64,000 nucleotides of DNA from Comamonas phosphati (GTDB lineage: Bacteria; Pseudomonadota; Gammaproteobacteria; Burkholderiales; Burkholderiaceae_C). The stretch is taken from assembly GCF_014637085.1 (NCBI RefSeq), contig NZ_BMEU01000017.1, positions 33,406-97,405 on the forward strand. The letters are read 5' to 3'. Each line of letters starts with the position of its first letter. The first letter of the stretch is position 1. Positions 29,364 through 38,419 of this stretch are shown piece after piece. A program made the translations under genes and the position numbers. A model generated the notes under the pieces. That model did not search any database. It worked only from the letters and a program-made list of their open reading frames with translations, and was not told the origin of the DNA.

Positions 29364-31720
29364 CCGAAGCCCACGACACCGTCACCCAGGCTATGCCCAC
29401 ACCCGGCGCCGGCGAGCGCATGGCGCACGTGCCCGTGCTCAGCATCACCCGCAGCCTGACGAATCCTCGCAAGCACTTCGACCCGGCCAAGCTCGCCGAG
29501 CTGGCGGACAGCATCAAGGCCTCGGGCGTGCACCAGCCCATCTTGATCCGCCCCCTGCCGGTGGAGCGAATCAGTGATGAAATGGCCTGGGCCAGGGCCG
29601 AGAAGCGCCAGCCGGCAGAATACGAGCTGGTGTGCGGCGAGCGCCGCTGGCGTGCCAGCCAGATCGCGGCCGCGGCCGCGATTCCGGCCATGATCCGCCC
29701 CATGACGGATGCCGAGGCTCTCGAGGCCCAGGTGATCGAAAACCTGCAGCGCGAGGACGTGACCGCGCTCGAGGAGGCCGAGGGCTACCAGGTGCTGATA
29801 GATAACAACGGCATCAACGCCGACCAGGTCGCCGAAAAGATCGGCAAGAGCCGAGCCTATGTCTATGCCCGTCTCAAGATCCTGGACCTGTGCCCCGAAG
29901 GCCGCGAAGCGTTGCGCACTGGCGAGCTGGACTACAGCCGCGCCCTCCCCATTGCCCGCATAGCCACCTCCGATCTGCAGCGCGAAGCCCTGAAGTGGGC
30001 AACGAAACCTCTCTACTACCGCAGCGGCGAGAAGCCCAGCGCGCGGGATGTGCAGGAGCACGTCAAGTCCAACTACATGCTGGACTTGCGCAAGGCTCCA
30101 TTCAGCCGCAAGGACGCGGATCTGTGCCCCTCGGCCGGCGCATGCACCACCTGCCCCCACCGCACCGGCGCGGACCAAGAGGAAGAAAGCAAGAGTGCAG
30201 ACGTGTGCACAAACCCGCCTTGCTACCGCAGCAAAGAGCAGGCCCACGCCGACCAGCTCCGCAAGCAGGCCCAGGAGCGCGGTTGCGAAGTGCTGGACGA
30301 GAAGGAAGCCAAGCAACTGATCGGCTCGTTCTACAGCGACTTCAGCGGCGTGCCCGGTTACAAGCGCCTGGACAGTCCACGGGACTGCCCCATCGAGGGC
30401 AAGACCCTGCGCAAGGCCATCGGCGCCAAGGTCATGGAGCAGTCGGGCATCAAGCCCACCATGGTCACTAACCCCAATGACCCCAAGGAACTGATTGCCT
30501 GCGTGACGCCCGAGCAGGCCCAACAGCTGCTGCAGATGGCCGGCCATGCCGAGGCCGAAGAGAATTTGGCAGCCGAGGCAAAGGAGCAAGCCAAGCGCAA
30601 CGAGAAGGAAGCCAAGAAGCAGGCCCAGGATGACTACGAGCGCGCCTGGCGCATGGATGTGCTGCAGGCTATCGTCAAACGGCTGCAGCGGGAAGAGCAG
30701 GAGATAGATCTGCTTCTCACGCCAATGGCTAAGGCCGGCAACCGCCTGGCTGCGCGGCGCCTGGCAGGCCAGCTCAATGGTGACGATGCGAAGCTACTGT
30801 GCAAGCTGTTGGATCTGGGCAAGGTCGTGCCCAAGGAAGCCATCAGGCAGGCCGCGAACGATTGGAACAGCCCCGAGCTTCTGACCGGCTGCATCATCGC
30901 CCTGCACGACCGTAGCTTCTGGAACCGCTACGACCTTGACACCAATGACTGGATGCCTGCGCCCAATACCGAGCTGCTGGCCATGGCCGAGGCCTGCGGC
31001 GTGGACGTGGAGGCGGCGAAAGCCAAGGCCAAGGCCAATATGCGCGCGGCCGAAGCCGCCCGAAAGGCCGCTGCCACCCCTCAACCTGACGCCCCGAAGG
31101 ACGATCTACCCCAATCCCCCGCTGCGCGCGCTGGCGGTGATGGCGGGCAGGGCAAGGCCAAAAAATCCAAGAAGCCCGCTGCGCTGGCCGGCGAAGCGCC
31201 AAAAACCAGCGCTGCGCATGCGTCTGCGCAGATCGCCGAGGCGTTGCAAGGGTTGGAAGGATCAGGCGCGGCCGCAGCCGCGCAGGGCAACGATGGGGCG
31301 CCTGTGGCTGTCGCCCAGGCACCCATACCGGGCGCTGACGCGCTGAACAACGAAGCAGCCCCTGTCGACGCCGGCGCGTCGCAGGAGCTGCCGCCCTCTG
31401 CCACGGCCGCAGACGACGACCAGGTCGAAGACGCTGGCCACCTGCAGCCTGCTGATGCGCAGGCTGCGGCCGCTGGCGATGGCCAGGGCAGTGCAGACGT
31501 GAAGACTGGAGCGGCACTGAAGCAGGGGATGAGGGTTCGCATCAAACCTCTCGCCACCGTCGCTGCGAAGTATGAGCACCTGAAGCAGCACGTAGGCGAG
31601 CTGCGCTACCTGGTCGGGATGAAGCGCGATACCTGGCGCGTGGCCTTCCCCGATGTCATCAAGCGCGGCTCTCCAGTCGTCGAGTCCTTCCAAGCCAGCA
31701 GTCTGGAGGTGGAGCCATGA
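29360..31720 (+). CDS. ParB-like DNA-binding protein of the prophage
   Basis: A 786-residue protein from the ATG at 29360, which overlaps the reverse transcriptase stop. Residues about 25-130 are the ParB N-terminal domain (SLTNPRKHFDPAKLAELADSIKASGVHQPILIRP, then YELVCGERRWRASQIAA, the GERRxRA nucleotide-binding motif of CTP-dependent clamps). Residues about 130-185 hold the EAQVIENLQREDVTALEEAEGYQ segment and a helix-turn-helix (NADQVAEKIGKSRAYVYARLKIL). A cysteine-containing region (CPSAGACTTCPHR, CTNPPCYRS) and a long acidic/alanine-rich tail follow. There is no ParA gene nearby. Roles in phage DNA maintenance, regulation or replication are all possible. Confidence 0.85.
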   Translation: MTEAHDTVTQAMPTPGAGERMAHVPVLSITRSLTNPRKHFDPAKLAELADSIKASGVHQPILIRPLPVERISDEMAWARAEKRQPAEYELVCGERRWRASQIAAAAAIPAMIRPMTDAEALEAQVIENLQREDVTALEEAEGYQVLIDNNGINADQVAEKIGKSRAYVYARLKILDLCPEGREALRTGELDYSRALPIARIATSDLQREALKWATKPLYYRSGEKPSARDVQEHVKSNYMLDLRKAPFSRKDADLCPSAGACTTCPHRTGADQEEESKSADVCTNPPCYRSKEQAHADQLRKQAQERGCEVLDEKEAKQLIGSFYSDFSGVPGYKRLDSPRDCPIEGKTLRKAIGAKVMEQSGIKPTMVTNPNDPKELIACVTPEQAQQLLQMAGHAEAEENLAAEAKEQAKRNEKEAKKQAQDDYERAWRMDVLQAIVKRLQREEQEIDLLLTPMAKAGNRLAARRLAGQLNGDDAKLLCKLLDLGKVVPKEAIRQAANDWNSPELLTGCIIALHDRSFWNRYDLDTNDWMPAPNTELLAMAEACGVDVEAAKAKAKANMRAAEAARKAAATPQPDAPKDDLPQSPAARAGGDGGQGKAKKSKKPAALAGEAPKTSAAHASAQIAEALQGLEGSGAAAAAQGNDGAPVAVAQAPIPGADALNNEAAPVDAGASQELPPSATAADDDQVEDAGHLQPADAQAAAAGDGQGSADVKTGAALKQGMRVRIKPLATVAAKYEHLKQHVGELRYLVGMKRDTWRVAFPDVIKRGSPVVESFQASSLEVEP
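30196..30209. repeat. Copy of the prophage palindrome inside the ParB gene
   Basis: TGCAGACGTGTGCA differs at one base from the perfect palindrome at 18268, and the dyad extends to 16 bp (GTGC...GCAC). ParB binding is inferred. Confidence 0.5.
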
Positions 31721-32244
31721 CTCGCACCCGCCTCTTCCGTCCAGGCCCCAAGCACCGCAGCAACCCGCTGGCCACGCATCGGCACCACAACACCCTGCTG
31801 ACGCAGACCGAGATTGCAACCACCATGGCGCCGCTGCGCGCCTGCTTCGAGCACATCCGCGCCGGCGTGGCCACACAAGACGAGTTTGTGGTGCTGCACT
31901 CGGCCTTCCTGATCGCCCAGGAGATCGAGGCCCAGGGCGTGGTGCGTGGCTTGCACGAGCACATCACGGCCGCGCTGCAGGCCTGCCAGGCCTACGAGGC
32001 CCGCAGCGCTGACGGCCAGGCCTGGAAGCCCAGCGCCCTCTATTTCAGCGAGCTGGACGCCATGCGCGAGATGCTGCACCTCCACGAATACCAGCTGCAG
32101 CAGCTCACGGCCAGCGAACTGCACGAATCCGCCCGCCGGCTGATCGCCCGCACCCAAAGCCAGGGCGGCAAGGTCTACCAGGCCGAGAACGACGCGAGCC
32201 AGCTCACGCCCTACCAACAACAACAAAAACGAAAGCGAGCCTGA
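31717..32244 (+). CDS. Hypothetical phage protein
   Basis: A 175-residue, largely helical protein starting MTRTRLFRPGPKHRSN, overlapping the ParB-like stop by four bases. A central helical stretch (VATQDEFVVLHSAFLIAQEIEAQGVVRGLHEHITAALQACQAYEAR) is followed by a glutamine-rich end (LTPYQQQQKRKRA). Not recognised. It ends two bases before the excisionase-like gene. Confidence 0.65.
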   Translation: MTRTRLFRPGPKHRSNPLATHRHHNTLLTQTEIATTMAPLRACFEHIRAGVATQDEFVVLHSAFLIAQEIEAQGVVRGLHEHITAALQACQAYEARSADGQAWKPSALYFSELDAMREMLHLHEYQLQQLTASELHESARRLIARTQSQGGKVYQAENDASQLTPYQQQQKRKRA

Positions 32245-32245
32245 T

Positions 32246-32479
32246 ATGACAACGATTGAACGGCTGGAACAAGAAGTCGCCCGACTGACCAGCGCCGTCA
32301 TCATGATGGCCCAAGCCAAAGGCGACCGCCTGACCACTGCTCAAGTGACAGAGCGCGTGGGACGCTGCCGTCAGACCATCATGGCCATGGTTCGTCGAGG
32401 CGATTTTCCAGAGCCCTGCAGCGACGGCCGCTGGCTGCTCGCTGACGTGCTCGAATGGGAATCCAAGAAGAAGATCTAA
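32246..32479 (+). CDS. Excisionase-like (AlpA/MerR-type) DNA-binding protein
   Basis: A 77-residue protein. An N-terminal helix (IERLEQEVARLTSAVIM) is followed by a winged-helix pattern typical of excisionases and AlpA regulators: LTTAQVTERVGRCRQTIMAMVRRGDFPEP, then DGRWLLADVLEWE. It ends facing the integrase gene with a four-base tail-to-tail overlap, which supports an Xis role in excision. An AlpA-like transcription factor is the alternative. Confidence 0.72.
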   Translation: MTTIERLEQEVARLTSAVIMMAQAKGDRLTTAQVTERVGRCRQTIMAMVRRGDFPEPCSDGRWLLADVLEWESKKKI

Positions 32480-33489
32480 CCCAGGCGGGCGGCAATGTCC
32501 CCCGCCTTCGGGTTGTAGTAGACCAGGGCCTGGTCCATCCTCGACCAGCCGAACATCTTGCAGAGATCCATCACCGCCTGCTGGGCCGGAATGCTACCGC
32601 TGCGCATTCGGCCGGCAATCATGGTCGCCGCAGTGTGGCGGCTGTCATGGAACGTGAACCCCTCAAGACCTGCGCGCGCCCGGTATTTCCGAAACATCGC
32701 ATCCAAGGTTTGCGCGGTGATGCCGAACACCTTCTCGTCATCCCAGCCACGCATCCGCTCGATCAGCATCCTCGCCCGTGAGCTCAGCGGGACTTCACGG
32801 CGTTTCCCGTTTTTTGTGATGTGCAGAATCACATGGTCGTCCCGTACATCCTCCCACTTCAAATTGCACAGCTCTCCAGCACGCATCCCCGTGCTCAGCG
32901 CCATGGCAAAGGCCATACCGACAGCCTGCTGCACACTCCGAATCGGCTCACACTGATAGTTCAGCGCACGCAGCATCGTGACGATTTGCCGCCGTGAAAT
33001 AACCACCTCCCGATGATCCGGCTCAGCCGGCCGGCGAACATCGCTCATGGGATTTGCGCCAATCCAACGCCACTCCCTGCGCGCCGTGGTCAAGATCGAC
33101 GACAGCAGATTCATGTCGCGCAATACGGAGCCACGTGCGCGGATCTTCAGCCGGGAGTCGCGCCAGGTCGAGAAATGATCGGGCGTGAGGTCGGACAGCT
33201 TCACCTTCGCAGGGAATGCCTCATGCCTCAATATCGCGTTGATGCGGATGACTTCTTTGCCCCCGCCTCGCTTATCGGGAGACACCTCCAGCGCATAGCG
33301 CTGCATGGCCTGGGCCATGGTCTTGATCTCCCCAGTCGCCCCCCTGGCCGCCGACTTCAGCTCCAGACGAGTACGCGCAATCCAGTCATCCGCCTCACGC
33401 TTTGTGGAGAATGTGCCACCCACGCGCTCGCCATTGACTTGCATCTGCACGCGCCAAGTGCCCTCGCTGGTCTTTTTTGGGGTCGCCAT
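32476..33489 (-). CDS. int: Phage integrase, tyrosine recombinase
   Basis: A 337-residue site-specific recombinase. The N-terminal arm-binding part (TWRVQMQVNGERVGGTFSTKREADDW) and SAM-like core-binding part (about residues 55-145) precede the catalytic domain with Arg203 (GMRAGELCNLKWED), Lys near 227, His281-x-x-Arg284 (HDSRHTA), Trp315 in the place of the second His/Trp and the nucleophile Tyr at 324 or 325 (VYYNP). The gene reads away from tRNA-Leu(TAA), 163 bases from the tRNA 3' end, so integration at that tRNA is likely. Confidence 0.94.
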   Translation of the reverse strand: MATPKKTSEGTWRVQMQVNGERVGGTFSTKREADDWIARTRLELKSAARGATGEIKTMAQAMQRYALEVSPDKRGGGKEVIRINAILRHEAFPAKVKLSDLTPDHFSTWRDSRLKIRARGSVLRDMNLLSSILTTARREWRWIGANPMSDVRRPAEPDHREVVISRRQIVTMLRALNYQCEPIRSVQQAVGMAFAMALSTGMRAGELCNLKWEDVRDDHVILHITKNGKRREVPLSSRARMLIERMRGWDDEKVFGITAQTLDAMFRKYRARAGLEGFTFHDSRHTAATMIAGRMRSGSIPAQQAVMDLCKMFGWSRMDQALVYYNPKAGDIAARLG

Positions 33490-33501
33490 CTATGTCTGAT
33501 C

Positions 33502-33606
33502 CCGTGAATTCACCTGTGCAATTTCCGTGAAGCCAAGACCACGGACATTCAATTCAGGCAGTTAAAACGGGTTAGATGGTATCCGTGAATCGCTCAATGT
33601 TCACGG
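33502..33606. repeat. Cluster of CCGTGAA heptamers next to int
   Basis: CCGTGAA occurs at 33502, 33525 and 33583 in direct orientation and as TTCACGG at 33600-33606. The cluster lies between the integrase start and the tRNA, where arm-type integrase or excisionase sites are expected. The gap 33490-33651 holds no gene. Confidence 0.5.
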
Positions 33607-33651
33607 TTTTCACTGTGAAGCGTTAAATCTCGTTCAAAAGCTTTAGCTAGG

Positions 33652-33743
33652 TGGTGCCCCGAGCCGGGGTCGAACCGGCACGCCCCTTTTACGGAAGCGG
33701 CGGATTTTAAGTCCGCAGTGTCTACCAATTTCACCATCGGGGC
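33652..33743 (-). tRNA. tRNA-Leu(TAA), probable prophage attachment gene
   Basis: A 92-base cloverleaf including an encoded CCA. The acceptor pair GCCCCGA/TCGGGGC, the leucine-type D arm (TGGTGAAATTGGTAGACA), an anticodon loop with TAA, a long variable arm and TTCGACCC in the T loop are visible. Its 3' end faces the integrase gene, as when a phage integrates into a tRNA 3' end. Confidence 0.95.
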
Positions 33744-33837
33744 CCATTCCGACGGCCAGGCAAACCTGGCTCGGAAGTATTGTATCGACCAAGCGGACAA
33801 TGCAATAAAAAAGGGAAGCTATGCTTCCCTTTTTAAC

Positions 33838-33913
33838 TGGAGCGGGAAAACGGGTTCGAACCGTCGACCTATACCTTGGCAAGGTATCGCTCTACCAACT
33901 GAGCTATTCCCGC
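33838..33913 (-). tRNA. tRNA-Gly(GCC), copy 1
   Basis: A 76-base tRNA with acceptor GCGGGAA/TTCCCGC, anticodon loop TTGCCAA and encoded CCA. Its T arm differs at one base from copies 2 and 3. Confidence 0.96.
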
Positions 33914-33920
33914 AAAAAAC

Positions 33921-33994
33921 TGGAGGCGCGAACCAGAGTCGAACTGGTCTAACCGGATTTGCAATCCGGGGCATAACCGCTTTGCTATCGCGCC
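33921..33994 (-). tRNA. tRNA-Cys(GCA)
   Basis: A 74-base tRNA, acceptor GGCGCGA/TCGCGCC, anticodon loop TTGCAAA, encoded CCA. It is seven bases from tRNA-Gly copy 1 and shares its transcript orientation. Confidence 0.96.
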
Positions 33995-34009
33995 AAGATC
34001 ACGAAAACC

Positions 34010-34085
34010 TGGAGCGGGAAAACGGGCTCGAACCGTCGACCTATACCTTGGCAAGGTATCGCTCTACCAACTGAGCTATTCCCGC
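34010..34085 (-). tRNA. tRNA-Gly(GCC), copy 2
   Basis: A 76-base tRNA with the same stem and anticodon as copy 1. It begins a tandem array with copies 3 and 4 at a 136-base period. Confidence 0.96.
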
Positions 34086-34145
34086 ATTTCAGGCAGCTTT
34101 CGCTACCTGAATTCGAATCTGCTTTGCAGCAGGTTCTGAAAAACC

Positions 34146-34221
34146 TGGAGCGGGAAAACGGGCTCGAACCGTCGACCTATACCTTGGCAAGGTATCGCTC
34201 TACCAACTGAGCTATTCCCGC
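34146..34221 (-). tRNA. tRNA-Gly(GCC), copy 3
   Basis: A 76-base tRNA identical in stems and anticodon to copy 2, exactly 136 bases further on. Confidence 0.96.
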
Positions 34222-34281
34222 ATTTCGGACAGCTTTCGCTACCTGAATTCGAATCTGCCTTACAGCAGATTCTGAAAAACC

Positions 34282-34357
34282 TGGAGCGGGAAAACGGGTT
34301 CGAACCGTCGACCTATACCTTGGCAAGGTATCGCTCTACCAACTGAGCTATTCCCGC
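34282..34357 (-). tRNA. tRNA-Gly(GCC), copy 4
   Basis: A 76-base tRNA, third member of the tandem array and first in transcription order. Its T arm has the GGTTCGAACCC form of copy 1. Confidence 0.96.
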
Positions 34358-34461
34358 TTATCTACCGAAGCCCAACATTGTACAACGTTGTCTGCTGCGA
34401 TGGGATGAATTGTAGCGCAGTTCTTGAAGGACTCAGGAAAAACGCCACATTTTTTCAAACC

Positions 34462-36876
34462 TCAATGCTTGACCGCAGTTTCGGACGGTTTGGCGTCGCT
34501 GGCCGGGACGGCTACCGCAGGCTCCTCGGGCAGCGGTTCCGGCACATGCTCCAGCGCCACCTTGAGCACCTGGTCGATCCACTTGACGGGCACGATCTCC
34601 AGGCCGCTCTTCACATTGTCCGGAATCTCCTGCAGGTCCTTGACATTGTCCTCGGGGATCAGCACGGTCTTGATGCCACCGCGCAAGGCGGCCAGCAGCT
34701 TCTCCTTGAGACCCCCGATAGCCGTGACTTCACCGCGCAGGGTGATTTCACCCGTCATGGCCACGTCGGCGCGCACGGGAATGCCCGTCAGCGCGGAGAC
34801 GAAGGCCGTTGTCATGGCGGCGCCGGCGCTCGGACCGTCCTTGGGTGTCGCACCATCGGGCACGTGCACGTGGATATCCTTCTTCTCGAAGGCCTCGTCC
34901 TTGATGCCCAGCAGGCGCGCGCGGCTGCGCACCACGGTGCGGGCAGCTTCGACGGACTCCTTCATCACATCGCCCAGCGAACCGGTGCGCGTGATCACGC
35001 CCTTGCCGGGCATGATGGCGGCTTCGATGGTCAGCAGGTCGCCGCCCACCTCGGTCCAGGCCAGGCCCACGACCTGGCCGACCTGGTTGTTGCGCTCGGC
35101 ATGGCCGTAGCTGTACTTGCGCACGCCCAGGTAGTCGTTGAGGTTCTCGGCGGAGACCACAACCTTGGGCAGGAGCTTGCCCAGCTGCAGGCCCTTGACC
35201 ACCTTGCGGCAGATCTTGGAGAGCTCGCGCTCCAGCGAACGCACGCCCGCCTCACGCGTGTAGTAGCGCACGATGTCGCGGATGGCCGATTCGGTGACTT
35301 CCAGCTCGCCGTCGCGCACACCGTTGTTGGTGATCTGCTTGGGCAACAGATAGCGCATGGCGATATTGGCTTTTTCGTCCTCGGTATAGCCCGAGAGGCG
35401 AATCACTTCCATGCGGTCCAGCAGGGCCGAAGGAATGTTCATCGAGTTCGACGTGGCCACGAACATCACGTCGGACAGGTCGAAATCCACCTCGACATAG
35501 TGATCGCCGAAGGTATGGTTCTGCTCGGGGTCCAGCACTTCCAGCAGGGCGCTGGACGGATCGCCGCGGAAATCCATGCCCAGCTTGTCGATCTCGTCGA
35601 GCAGGAACAGCGGATTGCGCGTGCCGACCTTCTCCAGGCTCTGCAGCACCTTGCCCGGCATGGCGCCGATGTAGGTGCGGCGGTGGCCGCGGATCTCGGC
35701 TTCGTCGCGCATGCCGCCCAGCGCCATGCGCACGTACTTGCGTCCCGTGGCCTTGGCGATGGACTGCCCCAGCGAGGTCTTGCCCACGCCCGGAGGCCCG
35801 ACCAGACACAGAATGGGCGCCTTGACCTTGTCCACGCGCTGCTGCACGGCAAGATATTCAAGAATGCGGTCCTTGACCTTTTCCAGGCCGAAGTGGTCCT
35901 CGTTGAGCACTTCCTCGGCATTGGCCAGGTCGTGCTTGATCTTGGTCTTCTTGCTCCAGGGCAGGCCGGTCAGCACCTCGATGTAGTTGCGCACCACGGT
36001 GGCCTCGGCCGACATGGGCGACATCAGCTTGAGCTTCTTGAGCTCGGCCTCGGCCTTCTTGCGCGCCTCGGCAGGCATGCGGGCCGACTTGATCTTCTTC
36101 TCGATCTCATCGATGTCGGCACCGTCCTCGCCTTCACCCAGCTCCTTCTGGATGGCCTTGACCTGCTCGTTCAGGTAGAAGTCGCGCTGGTTCTTTTCCA
36201 TCTGGCGCTTGACGCGGCCGCGGATGCGCTTGTCGACGTTGAGGATGTCCACCTCGCGGTCGAGCTGCTCGAACAGATTCTCGAGGCGCTCCTTGATGTC
36301 CACGAGGTCGAGCACGGCCTGCTTGTTCTCGAGCTTGAGCGGCAGGTGCGCGGCAATCGTGTCCGCCAGGCGCCCGGCATCGTCGATGCTGGCGATCGAG
36401 GTCAGGATTTCCTGCGGAATCTTCTTGTTGAGCTTGACGTACTGGTCGAACTGCTGCGTCACCGCGCGGCGCAGGGCCTCGATCTCGCTGGGCTTGCTGG
36501 CCTCCTCGTCGGGCTCCACGGACACCACGGACGAAGTGAAGTGCGACTCCTCGTCGTTCACCTTCTTGACCAGGGCGCGCTGCTGGCCTTCCACCAGCAC
36601 CTTCACGGTGCCGTCGGGCAGCTTGAGCATCTGCAGGATGGTGGACACACATCCCACATCGAACATATCTTCGGCGGCCGGCTCATCCTTGGAGGCGGTC
36701 TTCTGCGCCACCAGCATGATGCGGCGATCCCCTTCCATGGCCAGCTCCAAAGCCTTGATGCTCTTGGCGCGGCCCACGAACAGCGGAATCACCATGTGCG
36801 GGAACACCACCACATCGCGCAAGGGCAGCAGCGGCAGGTCTAGCGGTGTGGAAGGCAAAGGGGTTTGTCCAGACAT
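34462..36876 (-). CDS. lon: ATP-dependent protease Lon
   Basis: An 804-residue protein, full length for LonA. The N-terminal substrate-binding domain begins [23 protein letters not shown]. The AAA+ module has Walker [10 protein letters not shown] (about residues 363-371) and Walker [10 protein letters not shown]. The C-terminal protease has the Ser-Lys dyad with Ser in [11 protein letters not shown] and Lys in [10 protein letters not shown]. It degrades misfolded and regulatory proteins in the cytoplasm. It follows clpX on the same strand, with a heat-shock-type promoter candidate in the 144-base gap. Confidence 0.98.
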   Translation of the reverse strand: MSGQTPLPSTPLDLPLLPLRDVVVFPHMVIPLFVGRAKSIKALELAMEGDRRIMLVAQKTASKDEPAAEDMFDVGCVSTILQMLKLPDGTVKVLVEGQQRALVKKVNDEESHFTSSVVSVEPDEEASKPSEIEALRRAVTQQFDQYVKLNKKIPQEILTSIASIDDAGRLADTIAAHLPLKLENKQAVLDLVDIKERLENLFEQLDREVDILNVDKRIRGRVKRQMEKNQRDFYLNEQVKAIQKELGEGEDGADIDEIEKKIKSARMPAEARKKAEAELKKLKLMSPMSAEATVVRNYIEVLTGLPWSKKTKIKHDLANAEEVLNEDHFGLEKVKDRILEYLAVQQRVDKVKAPILCLVGPPGVGKTSLGQSIAKATGRKYVRMALGGMRDEAEIRGHRRTYIGAMPGKVLQSLEKVGTRNPLFLLDEIDKLGMDFRGDPSSALLEVLDPEQNHTFGDHYVEVDFDLSDVMFVATSNSMNIPSALLDRMEVIRLSGYTEDEKANIAMRYLLPKQITNNGVRDGELEVTESAIRDIVRYYTREAGVRSLERELSKICRKVVKGLQLGKLLPKVVVSAENLNDYLGVRKYSYGHAERNNQVGQVVGLAWTEVGGDLLTIEAAIMPGKGVITRTGSLGDVMKESVEAARTVVRSRARLLGIKDEAFEKKDIHVHVPDGATPKDGPSAGAAMTTAFVSALTGIPVRADVAMTGEITLRGEVTAIGGLKEKLLAALRGGIKTVLIPEDNVKDLQEIPDNVKSGLEIVPVKWIDQVLKVALEHVPEPLPEEPAVAVPASDAKPSETAVKH

Positions 36877-36900
36877 AGGTATCCTCGGTTTCTTTGCGGA

Positions 36901-36929
36901 AGATGGTCCGCGTACCGGTGTATTTCAAC
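36901..36929 (-). promoter_or_regulatory. Candidate sigma-32 promoter of lon
   Basis: On the minus strand GTTGAAA (36929-36923) and GACCATCT (36908-36901) are 14 bases apart. They match the heat-shock consensus CTTGAAA/CCCCATNT at 6 of 7 and 6 of 8 positions. The predicted start is about 20 bases before the lon ATG. An inverted repeat CCCTGAG...CTCAGGG (36930-36961) lies just upstream. Confidence 0.5.
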
Positions 36930-37020
36930 CCTGAGGCAGAAATTGTTTTTCCGTCTCAGGGATATGGGCCTTCCAGGTCGATGCAGCACGATGCGCTCAA
37001 CACGCGCTGCATGCGCCACT

Positions 37021-38283
37021 TCAGGCTTTTTTCGCAGCTTCCCGGTAAACCAGCAGCGGGACCTTGCCGTCCTCGATGGTGGATTCCTCCACCACCACTT
37101 TTTCCACGTTCTCTGCATTGGGCAGCTCGAACATGGTACCGATCAGGGACTGCTCCAGAATGGAACGCAGGCCGCGGGCGCCGGTCTTGCGCGCCAGCGC
37201 CTTGCGGGCAATCGCCTTGAGGGCCGCGGGGCGGATTTCCAGCTCCACGCCTTCCATGGCCAGCAGCTTGCTGTACTGCTTGACCAGCGCATTCTTGGGC
37301 TCGGTCAGGATCTGCACCAGAGCGTCCTCGCCCAGCTCGGCCAGGGCCGTCACCACGGGCATGCGGCCCACGAGTTCGGGGATGATGCCGAACTTGATCA
37401 GGTCCTCGGGCTCGATCTCCTGGAACACGTCCGAGATCGAGCGCTGCTTCTTGCTCTTGACCGTGGCGCCGAAGCCGATGCCCGAAGCCTCGGTACGGCT
37501 CTCGATCACCTTCTCCAGGCCCGCAAATGCGCCGCCGCAGATGAACAGGATGTTGGTCGTGTCGATTTGCAGGAAGTCCTGGTTCGGATGCTTGCGCCCG
37601 CCCTGGGGCGGCACGCTGGCCATGGTGCCTTCGATGAGCTTGAGCAGAGCTTGCTGCACGCCCTCGCCCGAGACATCGCGCGTGATGCTGGGGTTGTCCG
37701 ACTTGCGCGAGATCTTGTCGATCTCGTCGATGTAGACGATGCCGCGCTGCGCGCGCTCCACGTCGTATTCGCAGCTTTGCAACAGCTTCTGGATGATGTT
37801 TTCCACGTCCTCGCCCACATAGCCGGCTTCGGTCAGCGTGGTTGCATCGGCCATCACGAAAGGCACGTTGAGCTGGCGCGCCAGCGTCTGCGCGAGCAGG
37901 GTCTTGCCCGAGCCCGTGGGGCCGATCAGCAGGATGTTGCTCTTGGCCAGCTCCACCTCGTCCTTGCCGGCCTTGTCCTTGTAGCGCAGGCGCTTGTAGT
38001 GGTTGTAGACCGCCACGGCCAGCGTGCGCTTGGCCTGCTCCTGGCCGATCACGTAGTTGTCGAGATTGGTCTTGATCTCGGCAGGCGTGGGCAGATCGCT
38101 GCGCCCTTCCTTGGCATCGGCGGCCGGTTGCTCGTCGCGAATGATCTCATTGCACAAGTCAATGCATTCGTCGCAGATGAAGACGGATGGACCGGCAATC
38201 AGCTTCTTGACCTCATGCTGGCTTTTGCCGCAGAAGGTGCAATACAGATTCTTTTCGGCAGAAGAGCCTTTTTTATCGGCCAT
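37021..38283 (-). CDS. clpX: ClpX, ATPase subunit of ClpXP
   Basis: A 420-residue unfoldase. The N-terminal zinc-binding domain has Cys15, Cys18, Cys37 and Cys40 (YCTFCGK and ICDECI). The AAA+ domain has Walker A GPTGSGKT and Walker [10 protein letters not shown]. An IGFG segment that contacts ClpP lies in [10 protein letters not shown], and the sensor and C-terminal helical region ([11 protein letters not shown]) is complete. It recognises tagged proteins and feeds them to ClpP. The start at 38283 is chosen over an upstream seven-residue extension because it matches the usual MADKKG-type N-terminus. Confidence 0.98.
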   Translation of the reverse strand: MADKKGSSAEKNLYCTFCGKSQHEVKKLIAGPSVFICDECIDLCNEIIRDEQPAADAKEGRSDLPTPAEIKTNLDNYVIGQEQAKRTLAVAVYNHYKRLRYKDKAGKDEVELAKSNILLIGPTGSGKTLLAQTLARQLNVPFVMADATTLTEAGYVGEDVENIIQKLLQSCEYDVERAQRGIVYIDEIDKISRKSDNPSITRDVSGEGVQQALLKLIEGTMASVPPQGGRKHPNQDFLQIDTTNILFICGGAFAGLEKVIESRTEASGIGFGATVKSKKQRSISDVFQEIEPEDLIKFGIIPELVGRMPVVTALAELGEDALVQILTEPKNALVKQYSKLLAMEGVELEIRPAALKAIARKALARKTGARGLRSILEQSLIGTMFELPNAENVEKVVVEESTIEDGKVPLLVYREAAKKA

Positions 38284-38335
38284 GGGGGCAGTGCCTCGTT
38301 GCAAAAAAACGAAAAAAGATGATAACCAAAGACAA

Positions 38336-38367
38336 GGCGGCGTTTCCCGGCAAGGGCAAACGCCGCC
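38336..38367. repeat. Hairpin between clpP and clpX
   Basis: A perfect 10-bp inverted repeat, GGCGGCGTTT (38336-38345) and AAACGCCGCC (38358-38367), with a 12-base loop. There is no T-run after it, so it may be a processing or stability element rather than a terminator. Confidence 0.6.
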
Positions 38368-38419
38368 ATTGACCGCGTCAGGGTCTTATCAGCAGCTCAG
38401 GCCTTGCGGCCGGCCCTGT

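Larger units (their letters stand above)
34010..34281 (-). repeat. Tandem 136-bp units, each tRNA-Gly plus spacer
   Basis: Two full units (34010-34145 and 34146-34281) each hold a tRNA-Gly and a near-identical 60-base spacer containing AGCTTTCGCTACCTGAATTC. A third tRNA-Gly follows at 34282. The spacers differ at only a few positions, so the array arose by recent duplication and could change copy number. Confidence 0.9.

Noticed and set aside
1-33651. A duplicated attachment core at both prophage ends
   Set aside because: The other end lies outside the window, so no direct repeat with the tRNA-Leu 3' end can be shown.
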